This document shows, one piece after another, positions 19,081 to 28,465 of a stretch of 39,380 nucleotides of DNA (its first letter is position 1; each line of letters starts with the position of its first letter). The DNA is from Dehalococcoidia bacterium (GTDB lineage: Bacteria; Chloroflexota; Dehalococcoidia; GIF9; AB-539-J10). The notes under the pieces are model-generated. The model was not told the origin of the DNA, did not search any database, and saw nothing but the letters and a program-made list of their open reading frames with translations. The stretch lies in NCBI GenBank assembly GCA_030611085.1, contig JAUWQI010000011.1:1-39380 (forward strand). The letters are read 5' to 3'. Made by a program: the position numbers and the translations under genes.

Positions 19081-20268
19081 ATGAAGAAAATCTCCCGCAC
19101 ATCTTCATCCAAGATAGTGCTTTTAGTAATCGATGGCGTGGGTGGCTTGCCTCACCCCGAGACCTGCAAGACGGAGCTGGAGTCAGCGAGAAAGCCCAAT
19201 CTAAATCACATAGCGAGGGAATCACTTTGCGGTCTAATCGACCCTGTAGGTTCAGGAATCACCCCGGGGAGTGCACCAGGGCATTTAGCCCTCTTTGGCT
19301 ATGACCCTATTAAGTATAATATTGGTCGCGGAGTTCTCGAAGCTCTAGGAATAGACCTAGAGTTAAAATCTAAAGATATTGCCGCCAGAGGAAACTTCTG
19401 TACCATTGACGACAAGGGAATTATTACGGATAGGAGAGCAGGGCGAATTTCCACGGAGGAGAATGCCGATTTATGCCGAGTATTAAGTGACATTGATATC
19501 AAAGGAGCCAAAATCCTAGTTAGGCCAGTAAAGGAGCATAGATTTGTGCTTATCCTTCAAGGTGACGGTTTATCACCTGAGTTAACAGATTCCGACCCTC
19601 AACAAGTGGGACTAGCTCCTAAGAAGATACAGGCACTATCGCCGCAAGCACGAGGAACAGCAGAAATTGTCAGCGAATTTGTATCGCAAGCAAGAAGCCG
19701 ACTGAAAAATGAACCGGCTGCTAATATGGTGATTATGCGCGGCTTTTCCCAGCTCCCTGATATTCCATCCTTGTCTGAAATCTATAAATTAAAGCCGGGG
19801 ACCATTGCCGTGTATCCTATGTATCGAGGCTTGGCCAAACTGGTTGGAATGCAGATACTGCCAGCAGGCGACAATATAACTGACCAGCTAAAAAGTTTGC
19901 GGCAGCATTACAGAGATTATGATTTCTTTTTTATCCATTTTAAGAACACCGATTCCAGAGGGGAGGATGGCGACTTCGAGGCTAAAGTTCGCGCTATCGA
20001 GGAACTTGATAATGCACTTCCCCCTTTGCTTAACCTGAATCCAGATGTCCTGATTGTTACTGGAGACCACTCCACGCCGGCGAATTTAGCCACGCATAGC
20101 TGGCATCCAGTTCCCTTCATGTTGAAGTCTAAATGGTGCTTCCCTGATAATGTTACTGAGTTCTCGGAGAGAGCTTGCCTTGCTGGTGGTATGGGTCGTT
20201 TTCCCGCTGTAGAAATCATGCCTCTAGCTATGGCTAACGCCTTAAAACTAGATAAGTTTGGCGCCTAG
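19081..20268 (+). CDS. apgM: 2,3-bisphosphoglycerate-independent phosphoglycerate mutase, archaeal type
   Basis: KIVLLVIDGVGGLPHPETCKTELESARKPNLNHIA, GSAPGHLALFGYDP, ARGNFCTID, FIHFKNTDSRGEDG, TGDHSTP. The supplied ORF starts at 19024. Confidence 0.9.
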   Translation: MKKISRTSSSKIVLLVIDGVGGLPHPETCKTELESARKPNLNHIARESLCGLIDPVGSGITPGSAPGHLALFGYDPIKYNIGRGVLEALGIDLELKSKDIAARGNFCTIDDKGIITDRRAGRISTEENADLCRVLSDIDIKGAKILVRPVKEHRFVLILQGDGLSPELTDSDPQQVGLAPKKIQALSPQARGTAEIVSEFVSQARSRLKNEPAANMVIMRGFSQLPDIPSLSEIYKLKPGTIAVYPMYRGLAKLVGMQILPAGDNITDQLKSLRQHYRDYDFFFIHFKNTDSRGEDGDFEAKVRAIEELDNALPPLLNLNPDVLIVTGDHSTPANLATHSWHPVPFMLKSKWCFPDNVTEFSERACLAGGMGRFPAVEIMPLAMANALKLDKFGA

Positions 20269-20316
20269 CAAAGCTAAATAAAAGATTAAAATGCAAAAAG
20301 CAAAGGTCAAAATCTT

Positions 20317-22449
20317 TTAAGTTTTGATTTCGGGTAGGTCTTCTTGCTCTAATGCTTCCATAAGGCGGGCAGCTCTGGGGTAGCCAATGCGCAGGCGGCG
20401 CTGCAAGAAAGAGGTGGATATATGCTTATGCTCTTGTAATAGGTGCTTTGCTTCCTCCAGAAGAGGGTCTGGAGGAGGAGCTATCCTTTGACTTAAAGCT
20501 ACCGCGGCTATTTCATCGAAATTGATAGGGCTTACTTCTGTCTGCCTCTGATTCCCCCAGAAGTATACCAGCCTCTGAATCTCAGCATCGGAAACAAAGC
20601 TTCCCTGAAGGCGTTTAGGCTTACTCGCTTCGCTAGACATGTAAAGCATGTCGCCTCGTCCCAGCAATTTCTCGGCACCCGCCGCATCAAGGATAGTTCT
20701 AGAATCCACTTGAGAGGTGACTGCGAAGCTAATGCGGGTAGGAAAGTTAGCTTTAATAAGCCCTGTAACCACATCTACTGAAGGACGTTGAGTAGCCACA
20801 ATGAGATGAATGCCTGTGGCGCGCGCTAATTGAGCTAATCGGCAAAGTGCATGCTCTACCTCATCAAAGGCGGCCATCATTAAATCGGCCAGCTCATCGA
20901 TAACCAGCACCAGATATGGCAGCACTTCTCCAGGTGAACGGTCTTTATTATAACCCTCAATATTGCGCGCTCCGGCCTGAGCAAACTTGCGATAGCGATT
21001 ATCCATTTCCTGGTTAAGCCATCGTAGCGCCTTTATAGCCTTATCGGTATCCACAATCACAGGGGCAGCCAAATGAGGCATTCCGCCAAAACTCACCAGC
21101 TCTACCCTTTTGGGGTCAATCAAGATAAATCGAATATCATCAGGGCTGTTATGTAACAGCAAGCAGCAAATAATAGAATCAAGGCAAATAGTTTTGCCGC
21201 TCCCGGTAGCCCCAGCGATAAGCAAATGTGGCATCTTGGCCAGGTCAGCCGCCGCTGCCTCACCACCAGCACCCTTGCCTAAAGCTACAGCCAGCTTGGA
21301 CCTGGCTTTGGCCTTCTGAAAAGTAGCGGTCTCTACCGCAGCACGAAGGGCAACTGAGCCAAACACCGTGTTAGGAACCTCGATGCCTACTACTTGTTTC
21401 CCCGGCACGGGAGCTTCAATTCTAATGCTAGGGGCAGCTAAGGCTAAGGCTAAATCGCTGGCCAGGGCACTAATACGGTCTACCCTGACTCTAGTCTTGG
21501 ATACCTCCTCCATCCGTGATTGGCCCTTTTCCCTTATTTCCTTATATTTGCGGTCCCAGCCAGGCTCAACACCGAATTGTGTTACAGCAGGCCCCGTGTT
21601 TATTTGCACAACTTTAGCCTCCACACCATAGCTAGCTAGAGCATCCTCAATAAGTTGGGCTCGTTGCTCAATATCATCCTTATCTAATTTCACTTCGCTC
21701 GGTTTATCCAGGATATCGATAGGTGGAAGCTGCCAGCCACTAGGAGTGAGGATTGGCTGGCGTTGAGATTGCCATACTTCAGGCGCAATGATAGGGGAAG
21801 GAAGGGACATTTCAGGTTGCGTTTCTACCTCAACAGTGCTGGAGCTTGCTTTCGAAGGAGCAACCTCAGCGGGGGTAGCTTGACGAATTACAGCTTTAGG
21901 CCGGGGTTGAGAAATCTTATGAATTTGCCTCGCTACGCTTGCAACGACAACCCTGAGAGCATGCCAGACCTTGTGCGGGATAATAAAAACGATACCTAAG
22001 AAGGCAAGTCCAGCTACTCGAAGCCCCCCTATAATATCGGGGACACCTATTATGCTTTGACCAAAGCTACCCCCAAGGCTAGCCTGGCTTAGAATGCCCT
22101 TGCCAGGGATGAAAAATGAAAGTAACCCCCATATGGCTAAGGCCGAAATAATCCCGCCAACAAACCAATTCCACCTCTTCACTGAAGCAGAGAAATGCCC
22201 TCGCCATATCACCCAAATTACCACACCTAAGGCGATAGCTATTATTGCTAACCCACAGCCAAATAGTGTGAGCATGCCTTCCCATATCACTTCACCCCAT
22301 AAATACAGCAAGCTTACTATTACGACAATTAATATAAGCCTTCGTATCACGGGAGAGGCGATAAAAGCAAAAAAACGCTTCCACCATGGTCGGCTTTCTT
22401 TCTTCTTCCGCTTTGACCTAGATGTAGCTCGTCGTTTTGCCTTAGCCAT
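20317..22449 (-). CDS. ftsK: DNA translocase FtsK/SpoIIIE
   Basis: N-terminal TM segments; Walker A HLLIAGATGSGKTICLDSII; PYLVLVIDELADLMM; RATGIHLIVATQRPSVDVVTG; C-terminal gamma-like winged helix. The supplied ORF runs to 22563 and overlaps RNase J; MAKAKRRATSRSKRKKK is the likely start. Confidence 0.93.
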   Translation of the reverse strand: MAKAKRRATSRSKRKKKESRPWWKRFFAFIASPVIRRLILIVVIVSLLYLWGEVIWEGMLTLFGCGLAIIAIALGVVIWVIWRGHFSASVKRWNWFVGGIISALAIWGLLSFFIPGKGILSQASLGGSFGQSIIGVPDIIGGLRVAGLAFLGIVFIIPHKVWHALRVVVASVARQIHKISQPRPKAVIRQATPAEVAPSKASSSTVEVETQPEMSLPSPIIAPEVWQSQRQPILTPSGWQLPPIDILDKPSEVKLDKDDIEQRAQLIEDALASYGVEAKVVQINTGPAVTQFGVEPGWDRKYKEIREKGQSRMEEVSKTRVRVDRISALASDLALALAAPSIRIEAPVPGKQVVGIEVPNTVFGSVALRAAVETATFQKAKARSKLAVALGKGAGGEAAAADLAKMPHLLIAGATGSGKTICLDSIICCLLLHNSPDDIRFILIDPKRVELVSFGGMPHLAAPVIVDTDKAIKALRWLNQEMDNRYRKFAQAGARNIEGYNKDRSPGEVLPYLVLVIDELADLMMAAFDEVEHALCRLAQLARATGIHLIVATQRPSVDVVTGLIKANFPTRISFAVTSQVDSRTILDAAGAEKLLGRGDMLYMSSEASKPKRLQGSFVSDAEIQRLVYFWGNQRQTEVSPINFDEIAAVALSQRIAPPPDPLLEEAKHLLQEHKHISTSFLQRRLRIGYPRAARLMEALEQEDLPEIKT

Positions 22450-22510
22450 CACTAGTAAATTCCAATATCTAAATTCTAAATAAAATTGACTTTCCCTTCG
22501 AATTCCGTAC

Positions 22511-24178
22511 TTAGTATTTCTCGATAACTGAGATAATAATGGGACGGCGGTGAGTCTGTTCATAGAGGAATCTGCCCAGTGAATCTTTCACCACTGCATC
22601 AAGCTTGCTTCGCTTCATGCTCGTAGCTAACAATCTATCGTGATTTAAGGTAGCTGCCACCACATCCTGGCTTTTCTCAATTAGCACCTGATTGTTCCCT
22701 GCATCGACAAAGCCTCGCGTTATAATACGCGGCTGCCCCATTATTTTGCCCCCTTTAACGTTAATAGTAGCGGTTACTACCACAACTCCATCTTGAGAAA
22801 GCGACTTGCGGTCATAGAGGACAGCACTATTCAGTTCACCTGTTACCGAGCCGTTCACATAGACATCGCCTACGGGAGTTTTACCAACCACTTTCCCTGA
22901 ATCCTGCCCCAACTCAAGTATATCTCCATCCTCAAGGACAAAAATATTATCCTTTGCTATACCCATGCTTCGGGCTAATCCAGCATGCAAGCTTAAATGA
23001 CGATACTCGCCGTGAATGGGCACGAAGAACTTGGGTTTAACCAAATTAAGTAGAAGCTTCAACTCCTCCTGGCTGCCGTGCCCATGAACATGAATTTGAG
23101 CTAGCTTGCCATAAATTACATTAGCACCCTGATGGAAGAGGCTATCTATAGTGTTGTTAACTAGTGCCTCATTGCCAGGAATGGGAGTTGCTGACAGCAC
23201 CACTGTATCATCAGGGACTATCTGAACTTGACTATGAGGGTCTCTATTAGCCATACGCACTAAGGCAGAGGTGGGTTCACCCTGGCTTCCTGTAGCTAAT
23301 ACAACAACCTGATTGTGAGGCAAAGCTTTAAATTCATCAAAATGGCAAAGGATGCCAGAGGGAGCAGTGAGATAGCCCGTTTTTAGCGCCATTTTCACTA
23401 TCTCTCTCATACTTCGTCCCACGATAAATACACGGCGACCATGCTTGGCGGCGACCTCAAGCACTTGCTGGATGCGAGATATCAGGGAGGCGAATGTAGC
23501 TATGATTACTCTTCCTTTTGCCTCGGCTATAATATGATCTAAAGTATCGCTGACTACTCTCTCAGAAGGAGTATATCCAGGAAGCTCAGCATAGGTGGAA
23601 TCAGCAAGAAGAAGTAAAACTCCCTTTGTTCCTAGATAGGCTAATCGGTTGAGGTCGGTAGTCTCGCCAATCACTGGGGTATAATCGAGCTTAAAATCAC
23701 CGCTATGAACTACAACGCCAGCCGGAGTATGAATGACTAGCCCCACAGAGCCAGGAATGCTGTGACAAACAGAGAAAAACTCTACTTTAAAATTACCTAG
23801 CGTAATCCTGTGCCCTGGTCCAATTACATTCAGGTTGGTTTTAGTTTTTACTCCACGTTGCTTAAGTTCCACAGAAATCAACTCTTGAGTGAACTTGGTG
23901 GCATAAACGGGAAGAGGAAGGCGAGGTAAGATATAAGGCAGAGCCCCAATGTGGTCTTCATGTCCATGAGTAATGACTATCCCTCTTAAATTTTGCTGCC
24001 TCCCTAGAAGATAGTTAATATCTGGGATAACTAAGTCAACTCCCAGCATCTCCTCGCTGGGAAACATAAGCCCGGCATCAATGATAATAATGTCATTACC
24101 ATATTCCAGGGACATCATGTTCTTACCGATTTCGCCCAGTCCACCCAAGGGGACGATTCTTAATTTATTTACTGACAT
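22511..24178 (-). CDS. rnj: Ribonuclease J
   Basis: LRIVPLGGLGEIGKNMM, ITHGHEDHIGALPY, HSGDFKLDYTPV, FVPIHGEYRHL, LEDGDILEL. Confidence 0.94.
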   Translation of the reverse strand: MSVNKLRIVPLGGLGEIGKNMMSLEYGNDIIIIDAGLMFPSEEMLGVDLVIPDINYLLGRQQNLRGIVITHGHEDHIGALPYILPRLPLPVYATKFTQELISVELKQRGVKTKTNLNVIGPGHRITLGNFKVEFFSVCHSIPGSVGLVIHTPAGVVVHSGDFKLDYTPVIGETTDLNRLAYLGTKGVLLLLADSTYAELPGYTPSERVVSDTLDHIIAEAKGRVIIATFASLISRIQQVLEVAAKHGRRVFIVGRSMREIVKMALKTGYLTAPSGILCHFDEFKALPHNQVVVLATGSQGEPTSALVRMANRDPHSQVQIVPDDTVVLSATPIPGNEALVNNTIDSLFHQGANVIYGKLAQIHVHGHGSQEELKLLLNLVKPKFFVPIHGEYRHLSLHAGLARSMGIAKDNIFVLEDGDILELGQDSGKVVGKTPVGDVYVNGSVTGELNSAVLYDRKSLSQDGVVVVTATINVKGGKIMGQPRIITRGFVDAGNNQVLIEKSQDVVAATLNHDRLLATSMKRSKLDAVVKDSLGRFLYEQTHRRPIIISVIEKY

Positions 24179-24188
24179 GGTTTTACCC

Positions 24189-24785
24189 TTAAAATAAACT
24201 CAATTGTTGAGCTTCAACTGCAGCCTCGGCTACTTCTTCACCTTGAGCTAGAATCTGTGGAATCTTGAGCATATCAGCCTCGATGACTTGACGCAGACTG
24301 CCCTGGTGCAAAGCCGCTGCAGGATGGTACATGGGGTAATAGATGACATTGTCCAGTTTTCGTGCCTTTCCATGAATCTTGCCTATGCTTTCATTGGGGA
24401 AATATCTCGCCAGAGAATAACGCCCTAAAGTAATAATCATTCTGGGATGGATTATCTCTATTTGGCGGTCAAGCCATTTGCGGCAAGCCTGTATCTCCGC
24501 TGGCAAAGGGTCACGATTCTGCGGAGGGCGGCATTTGATTACATTGGCAATATAAACTTCCCTCCGGCTTAAACCGATGGAAGCTAACAATTGGTCCAAA
24601 AACGCTCCCGCCGGCCCCACAAAAGGACGCCCTTGCTGGTCCTCATTCCACCCCGGCGCCTCACCAATGAAAAGTAGAGCAGCCTCCTCAGGTCCCTCAC
24701 CAGGCACAACTTTGGTGCGGTGCTTAGCTAGCCCACAATCCTGGCAATTTGCAATCTCTTGGTAAAGCTCAGCCAAAGCTGACAT
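24189..24785 (-). CDS. udg: Uracil-DNA glycosylase, family 4
   Basis: NCQDCGLAKHRTKVVPGEGPEEAALLFIGEAPGWNEDQQGRPFVGPAGAFLDQLL, NVIKCRPPQNRDPLPAE, MYHPAAAL; Fe-S cysteines present. Confidence 0.93.
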   Translation of the reverse strand: MSALAELYQEIANCQDCGLAKHRTKVVPGEGPEEAALLFIGEAPGWNEDQQGRPFVGPAGAFLDQLLASIGLSRREVYIANVIKCRPPQNRDPLPAEIQACRKWLDRQIEIIHPRMIITLGRYSLARYFPNESIGKIHGKARKLDNVIYYPMYHPAAALHQGSLRQVIEADMLKIPQILAQGEEVAEAAVEAQQLSLF

Positions 24786-24893
24786 CTAATTTGATAGTAG
24801 CATACCTACCTTTATCGGTCAACAAAGGTAGGCCTTCAGCTTGTATCATCTCCTAACTATTTCGATGCAATTTAACAAAGAGCCGCCTTTGTG

Positions 24894-24922
24894 TTGACAC
24901 CCTATACCTACCAAAGTATAAT
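24894..24922 (+). promoter_or_regulatory. Consensus sigma70 promoter TTGACA-17-TATAAT
   Basis: ttgaca at 24894-24899, 17-nt spacer ccctatacctaccaaag, tataat at 24917-24922. Confidence 0.75.
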
Positions 24923-24929
24923 TTCTACC

Positions 24930-25205
24930 ATGCGGGTAAAGCTGAATAATAGTCAATTGAGCGGATTATCCCAACACCTCCCTTTTGAGGTAGTATTAGA
25001 GGAGCCGAGAGATGTTAAAGGCCTTCTAGAGATATTAGGGCATAACATGCCCTGGGATGAAATGGGGCTCAATAAATTCGGTGACCCACTTAAGAAGCCA
25101 AACAGAGTAACTTTTTCTGTTGAAGCGGTTAATGGTGGGTTTGTCTGCGATATTCATCCTGCTTTTGCTTGTTATATTTCCAATCTTCTGACAGAGAAGA
25201 AATGA
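24930..25205 (+). CDS. Hypothetical protein (~91 aa), possibly leaderless
   Basis: ATG 24930 lies 7 nt after the TATAAT box; ORF MRVKLNNSQLSGLSQHLPFEVVLEEPRDVKGLLEILGHNMPWDEMG... The supplied ORF is extended upstream into the promoter. Confidence 0.6.
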   Translation: MRVKLNNSQLSGLSQHLPFEVVLEEPRDVKGLLEILGHNMPWDEMGLNKFGDPLKKPNRVTFSVEAVNGGFVCDIHPAFACYISNLLTEKK

Positions 25206-25376
25206 AGAGTTCATTTCATAGTGTGCCACAAAGATAGCTGGACTATGCCATTGCAAGAAACATAGCGATGAGGCATTCAAGGCAGGATAGCATAAGCTAC
25301 TTTGCTTGCAATAATAGAACAACATGAGGGACAGAGTAATTAAACAAAGTCTTGAGCAATAAATCTACTAAGTTGC

Positions 25377-25452
25377 GGGCCGTTAGCTCAGTTGGTAGAG
25401 CACCTGACTTTTAATCAGGTTGTGGTGGGTTCGAGCCCCACACGGCCTACCA
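25377..25452 (+). tRNA. tRNA-Lys (anticodon TTT), CCA encoded
   Basis: gggccgttagctcagttggtagagcacctgactTTTaatcaggttgtggtgggttcgagccccacacggcctaCCA: full cloverleaf, D-arm GCTCAGTTGGTAGAGC, T-arm GGTTCGAGCC. Confidence 0.96.
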
Positions 25453-25681
25453 AAAATCTGCCATTAAAATAAGACAAGCCTATTTACAAAGTTCCTCAAT
25501 TCCAGAAGGTGAAGCACATCGCCAAGAACAATGAAATTCTACCAATCTCGTCTTAGACCATTTGTGTTTGATATAGGACTTGTCCTCATAATTTACTGAG
25601 GTGTATATTTGTTTCACACTGAATAAGAGTTCAGCAACCTGATGATGTAAATCATACTTTTGACATTGACTGCCACCGCTC

Positions 25682-25894
25682 TAGGAAATATTCGTCTGGC
25701 TCAGTATAACTGTAACTCGAACCGATAGCTCCTTTGGGGAGGAAATGAATGAAAAGTCACCCTTTGAAAAACTAAAGGAGTTGGGCTAGAACTTGCTTAG
25801 CGAATTTACCTTGCTTTCACCACTTATTTTGGATACCATAAATACCAGTTAGTTATTGGAGATTGGTAACGACCTGTTGGCCCATTACACTATA
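25682..25894 (+). pseudogene. Decayed C-terminus of an integrase-core (IS481-like) transposase
   Basis: One frame reads ...RTDSSFGEEMNEKSPFEKLKELG*NLLSEFTLLSPLILDTINTS*LLEIGNDLLAHYTIS*. This resembles the tail of rve-type transposases (kSPFEkLKeLG...LL..fa.lpPiiLD.Ist...GNDLLAHY), with internal stops. Confidence 0.5.
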
Positions 25895-25906
25895 AGTTAG
25901 AAAACC

Positions 25907-26605
25907 ATGACAGAGAAACTTTATCCTCCCCAACATGTAGCTATTATCTTGGATGGCAATGGCAGATGGGCAAAGCAGCGCGGGTTGCCCCGTCTTCTAG
26001 GGCATAAAGCTGGAAGTGACAATATTCATCGCGTTGCAGGACTATTCGCCAATTACGGAGTAAAATACCTTACCCTTTATATGTTTTCCACAGAAAATTG
26101 GAACCGCCCGGAGGGCGAAGTCAACGGGCTTCTTAAGCTTCTGGCAGAGAAAATTGATAGCGAAACTCAGACTTTCCACAAAGCTAATATTAAGCTCAAG
26201 CATCTCGGTAAGCTAGATGGGCTCTCTCCTCAATTAAGGCAAAAAATAAAGGTGGCGACTGAACTTACTAAGAATAACACCGGATTGATACTTTGTCTTG
26301 CTTTTGACTACGGTGGCAGGGATGAGATTGTGGAGGCAGTCCAGCGTCTTATCAGTGATGGTGTTTCCCCAATGGGTATAGATGAAACTCGGTTTAGCCA
26401 GTACTTGTTTAGCTCAGATATCCCCGATCCGGATTTAATCATTCGCACCGGTGGTGAGATGAGACTAAGTAACTTTTTATTATGGCAAGCGGCCTATAGT
26501 GAACTTTACTTTACGCCGGTATTATGGCCTGATTTTGGCCCAAAAGAGATTGAAGATGCTTTCCTTGATTATAGGCAGCGTCAGCGCCGTTTCGGCAGGT
26601 TATAG
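25907..26605 (+). CDS. uppS: cis-prenyltransferase / undecaprenyl diphosphate synthase family
   Basis: HVAIILDGNGRWAKQRGLPRLLGHKAG, TLYMFSTENWNRP, LAFDYGGRDEIVEA, DPDLIIRTGGEMRLSNFLLWQAAYSELYF. Confidence 0.95.
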   Translation: MTEKLYPPQHVAIILDGNGRWAKQRGLPRLLGHKAGSDNIHRVAGLFANYGVKYLTLYMFSTENWNRPEGEVNGLLKLLAEKIDSETQTFHKANIKLKHLGKLDGLSPQLRQKIKVATELTKNNTGLILCLAFDYGGRDEIVEAVQRLISDGVSPMGIDETRFSQYLFSSDIPDPDLIIRTGGEMRLSNFLLWQAAYSELYFTPVLWPDFGPKEIEDAFLDYRQRQRRFGRL

Positions 26606-26637
26606 CTTTGACTCCTGCGTTGGTGAGAGTGGCAGAC

Positions 26638-27171
26638 TTAGGTTTTCTGCCAACCAAGAATGGTTAAGGCACTCAGTCCCACGCCAGCGATTACAGCTCC
26701 AAGCCAGCCAAGCAGACATAAACTGGTGACAATCGCCCCAGCAATGATGACCCCGAAGAGAATCGATAAGAAAGCATACCTGAATTTTATACCCAACAGG
26801 AAGGCAGCAATCGACCCAGTCCAAGCACCAGTTACAGGAAGCGGAATGGCTACGAATAGTGTCAGACCAATTTTCTCATACTTTCCAATGGTCCCCCCTC
26901 GTCGTCTGGTGCGCTCAAAAACCCAATTGACTACTCTTCGACCTACTCCTACCCGACTAACAGCTTTAGCCAACGAGTCTAAAAACAGTAAAAGGATTGG
27001 TACAGGCAGTAGATTGCCGATAACGGCTAAGCAGAAAGCTTTGTACCATGTCATATGGAACAAATTTATAGCTAGGGGCAAAGCTCCTCGCAACTCTACT
27101 ACTGGTAAAGCTGATACGATTACAATTATCAGTTCTTGAGGAATATTCCAACTCAGGAATTCTTCAATCAT
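26638..27171 (-). CDS. Small multi-drug export-like membrane protein (COG2426-type)
   Basis: PQELIIVIVSALPVVELRGALPLAINLFHMTWYKAFCLAVIGNLLPVPILLLFLD, RRGGTIGKYEKIGLTLFVAIPLPVTGAWTGSIAAFLLG. Confidence 0.8.
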   Translation of the reverse strand: MIEEFLSWNIPQELIIVIVSALPVVELRGALPLAINLFHMTWYKAFCLAVIGNLLPVPILLLFLDSLAKAVSRVGVGRRVVNWVFERTRRRGGTIGKYEKIGLTLFVAIPLPVTGAWTGSIAAFLLGIKFRYAFLSILFGVIIAGAIVTSLCLLGWLGAVIAGVGLSALTILGWQKT

Positions 27172-27243
27172 AGTTGGTTAACTATTATATCATTAGGCAT
27201 TGCTTGTTTAGCTTTTCTACCTTATAATTCCTTGCCTAAACAG

Positions 27244-28434
27244 ATGTATGATGTCATTATAGTTGGTGCTGGTCCAATAGGAAGCCATACCGCTTCCAAA
27301 TTAGCTGCGCTTGGCTATAAGGTAATTGTCCTGGAGCAAAAGGAAGATGCCGGCGAAAATATTTGCTGCACAGGCATCATTAGCATTGAGTGCTTTAACG
27401 CTTTCAACCTCAATGCCAGCATTTTGAGGCAGGCAAACTCAGCCAAGTTCTTCGCTCCCTGCGGTGAATTTATCAGACTTGAGAGAGAAGCCCCTCAAGC
27501 TTACATAATCGACAGTGCTAGTTTAGACAAAAGCTTGAAGGAGCGTGCCCAGAAATATGGCGCTGATTACCTGCTCTCGACCCCGGTGGTAGCTATTACT
27601 CCCGAGGCAGATTGCGTTTCAGCCACGGTTAATTACCAGGGCAAACAGAGGACATTCACTGCCCAGGTTGCTGTCCTGGCATGTGGCTCTGGTTCCAGAC
27701 TCCCTGAAAAGATTGGATTAGGCAGAGTCTCTGACTTTATGGTTGGAGCTCAGGCTGAAGTAAATACAATAAATATAGATGAAGTTGAAGTTTATTTTGA
27801 CCAGAATCTTTTTCCCAGCTTTTTTGGCTGGCTTGTACCCACCAAAAGTGGTAAGGGACTAGCGGGGTTGCTCGTCCCTGATAACCCAGCTTCGTATCTG
27901 AGAAGCTTTCTCCGTCATCTCCAATCTCAGGGCAAGATAGCTTCAAGTGAAGCTGATATGAAATTTGGCACCATCCCATTAGGAACTCTACCTCGAACTT
28001 GTAGCGACCGAATAATAGTAGTCGGTGATGCTGCCGGTCAGGTCAAGCCTACCACTGGCGGGGGCATATACTATGGCCTCTTATGTGCCGACATTGCTGT
28101 TAATTGTCTTCACCAAGCTTTTCTCGCTAATAATTTCTCGGCGGCCAAGCTTTCTATATACCATAAGCAGTGGCAGGCTAAGCTCGACCATGAGCTTCGA
28201 ACCGGCTATCGGGCGCGGCGTCTTTACAAAAAGCTTAGTAACCGTCGCATTGACCATTTATTCCAAGCAGCCCAAGCTAACGGCATATTCAAGCTTATAG
28301 CTGAGTGGCCAGACTTCTCCTTTGATTGGCACAGGAAACTCATCTTTGAGATAGTAAAGCACCTGACTCCTGGCTTATTATCTGTTGCACTGAAGCCAAT
28401 CACAAAGATGAGGACGAACCGTCCCCACTACTAG
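27244..28434 (+). CDS. Geranylgeranyl reductase family FAD-dependent oxidoreductase
   Basis: YDVIIVGAGPIGSHTASKLAALGYKVIVLEQKEDAGENICCTGIIS, GDAAGQVKPTTGGGIYYGLLCADIA. The supplied ORF starts at 27136. Confidence 0.85.
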   Translation: MYDVIIVGAGPIGSHTASKLAALGYKVIVLEQKEDAGENICCTGIISIECFNAFNLNASILRQANSAKFFAPCGEFIRLEREAPQAYIIDSASLDKSLKERAQKYGADYLLSTPVVAITPEADCVSATVNYQGKQRTFTAQVAVLACGSGSRLPEKIGLGRVSDFMVGAQAEVNTINIDEVEVYFDQNLFPSFFGWLVPTKSGKGLAGLLVPDNPASYLRSFLRHLQSQGKIASSEADMKFGTIPLGTLPRTCSDRIIVVGDAAGQVKPTTGGGIYYGLLCADIAVNCLHQAFLANNFSAAKLSIYHKQWQAKLDHELRTGYRARRLYKKLSNRRIDHLFQAAQANGIFKLIAEWPDFSFDWHRKLIFEIVKHLTPGLLSVALKPITKMRTNRPHY

Positions 28435-28465
28435 GTCTTAACTGAATAGTCTTGGATGCTAGATT

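Noticed and set aside
24804-24832. Rho-independent terminator (CCTACCTTT...AAAGGTAGG)
   Set aside because: The stem is not GC-rich, has no U-tract, and lies 5' of both divergent genes; an operator or 5' structure is more plausible.
26660-27139. 159-aa plus-strand ORF opposite the COG2426-type exporter
   Set aside because: The minus-strand frame has clear TM periodicity and family motifs; the plus-strand ORF is a shadow frame.
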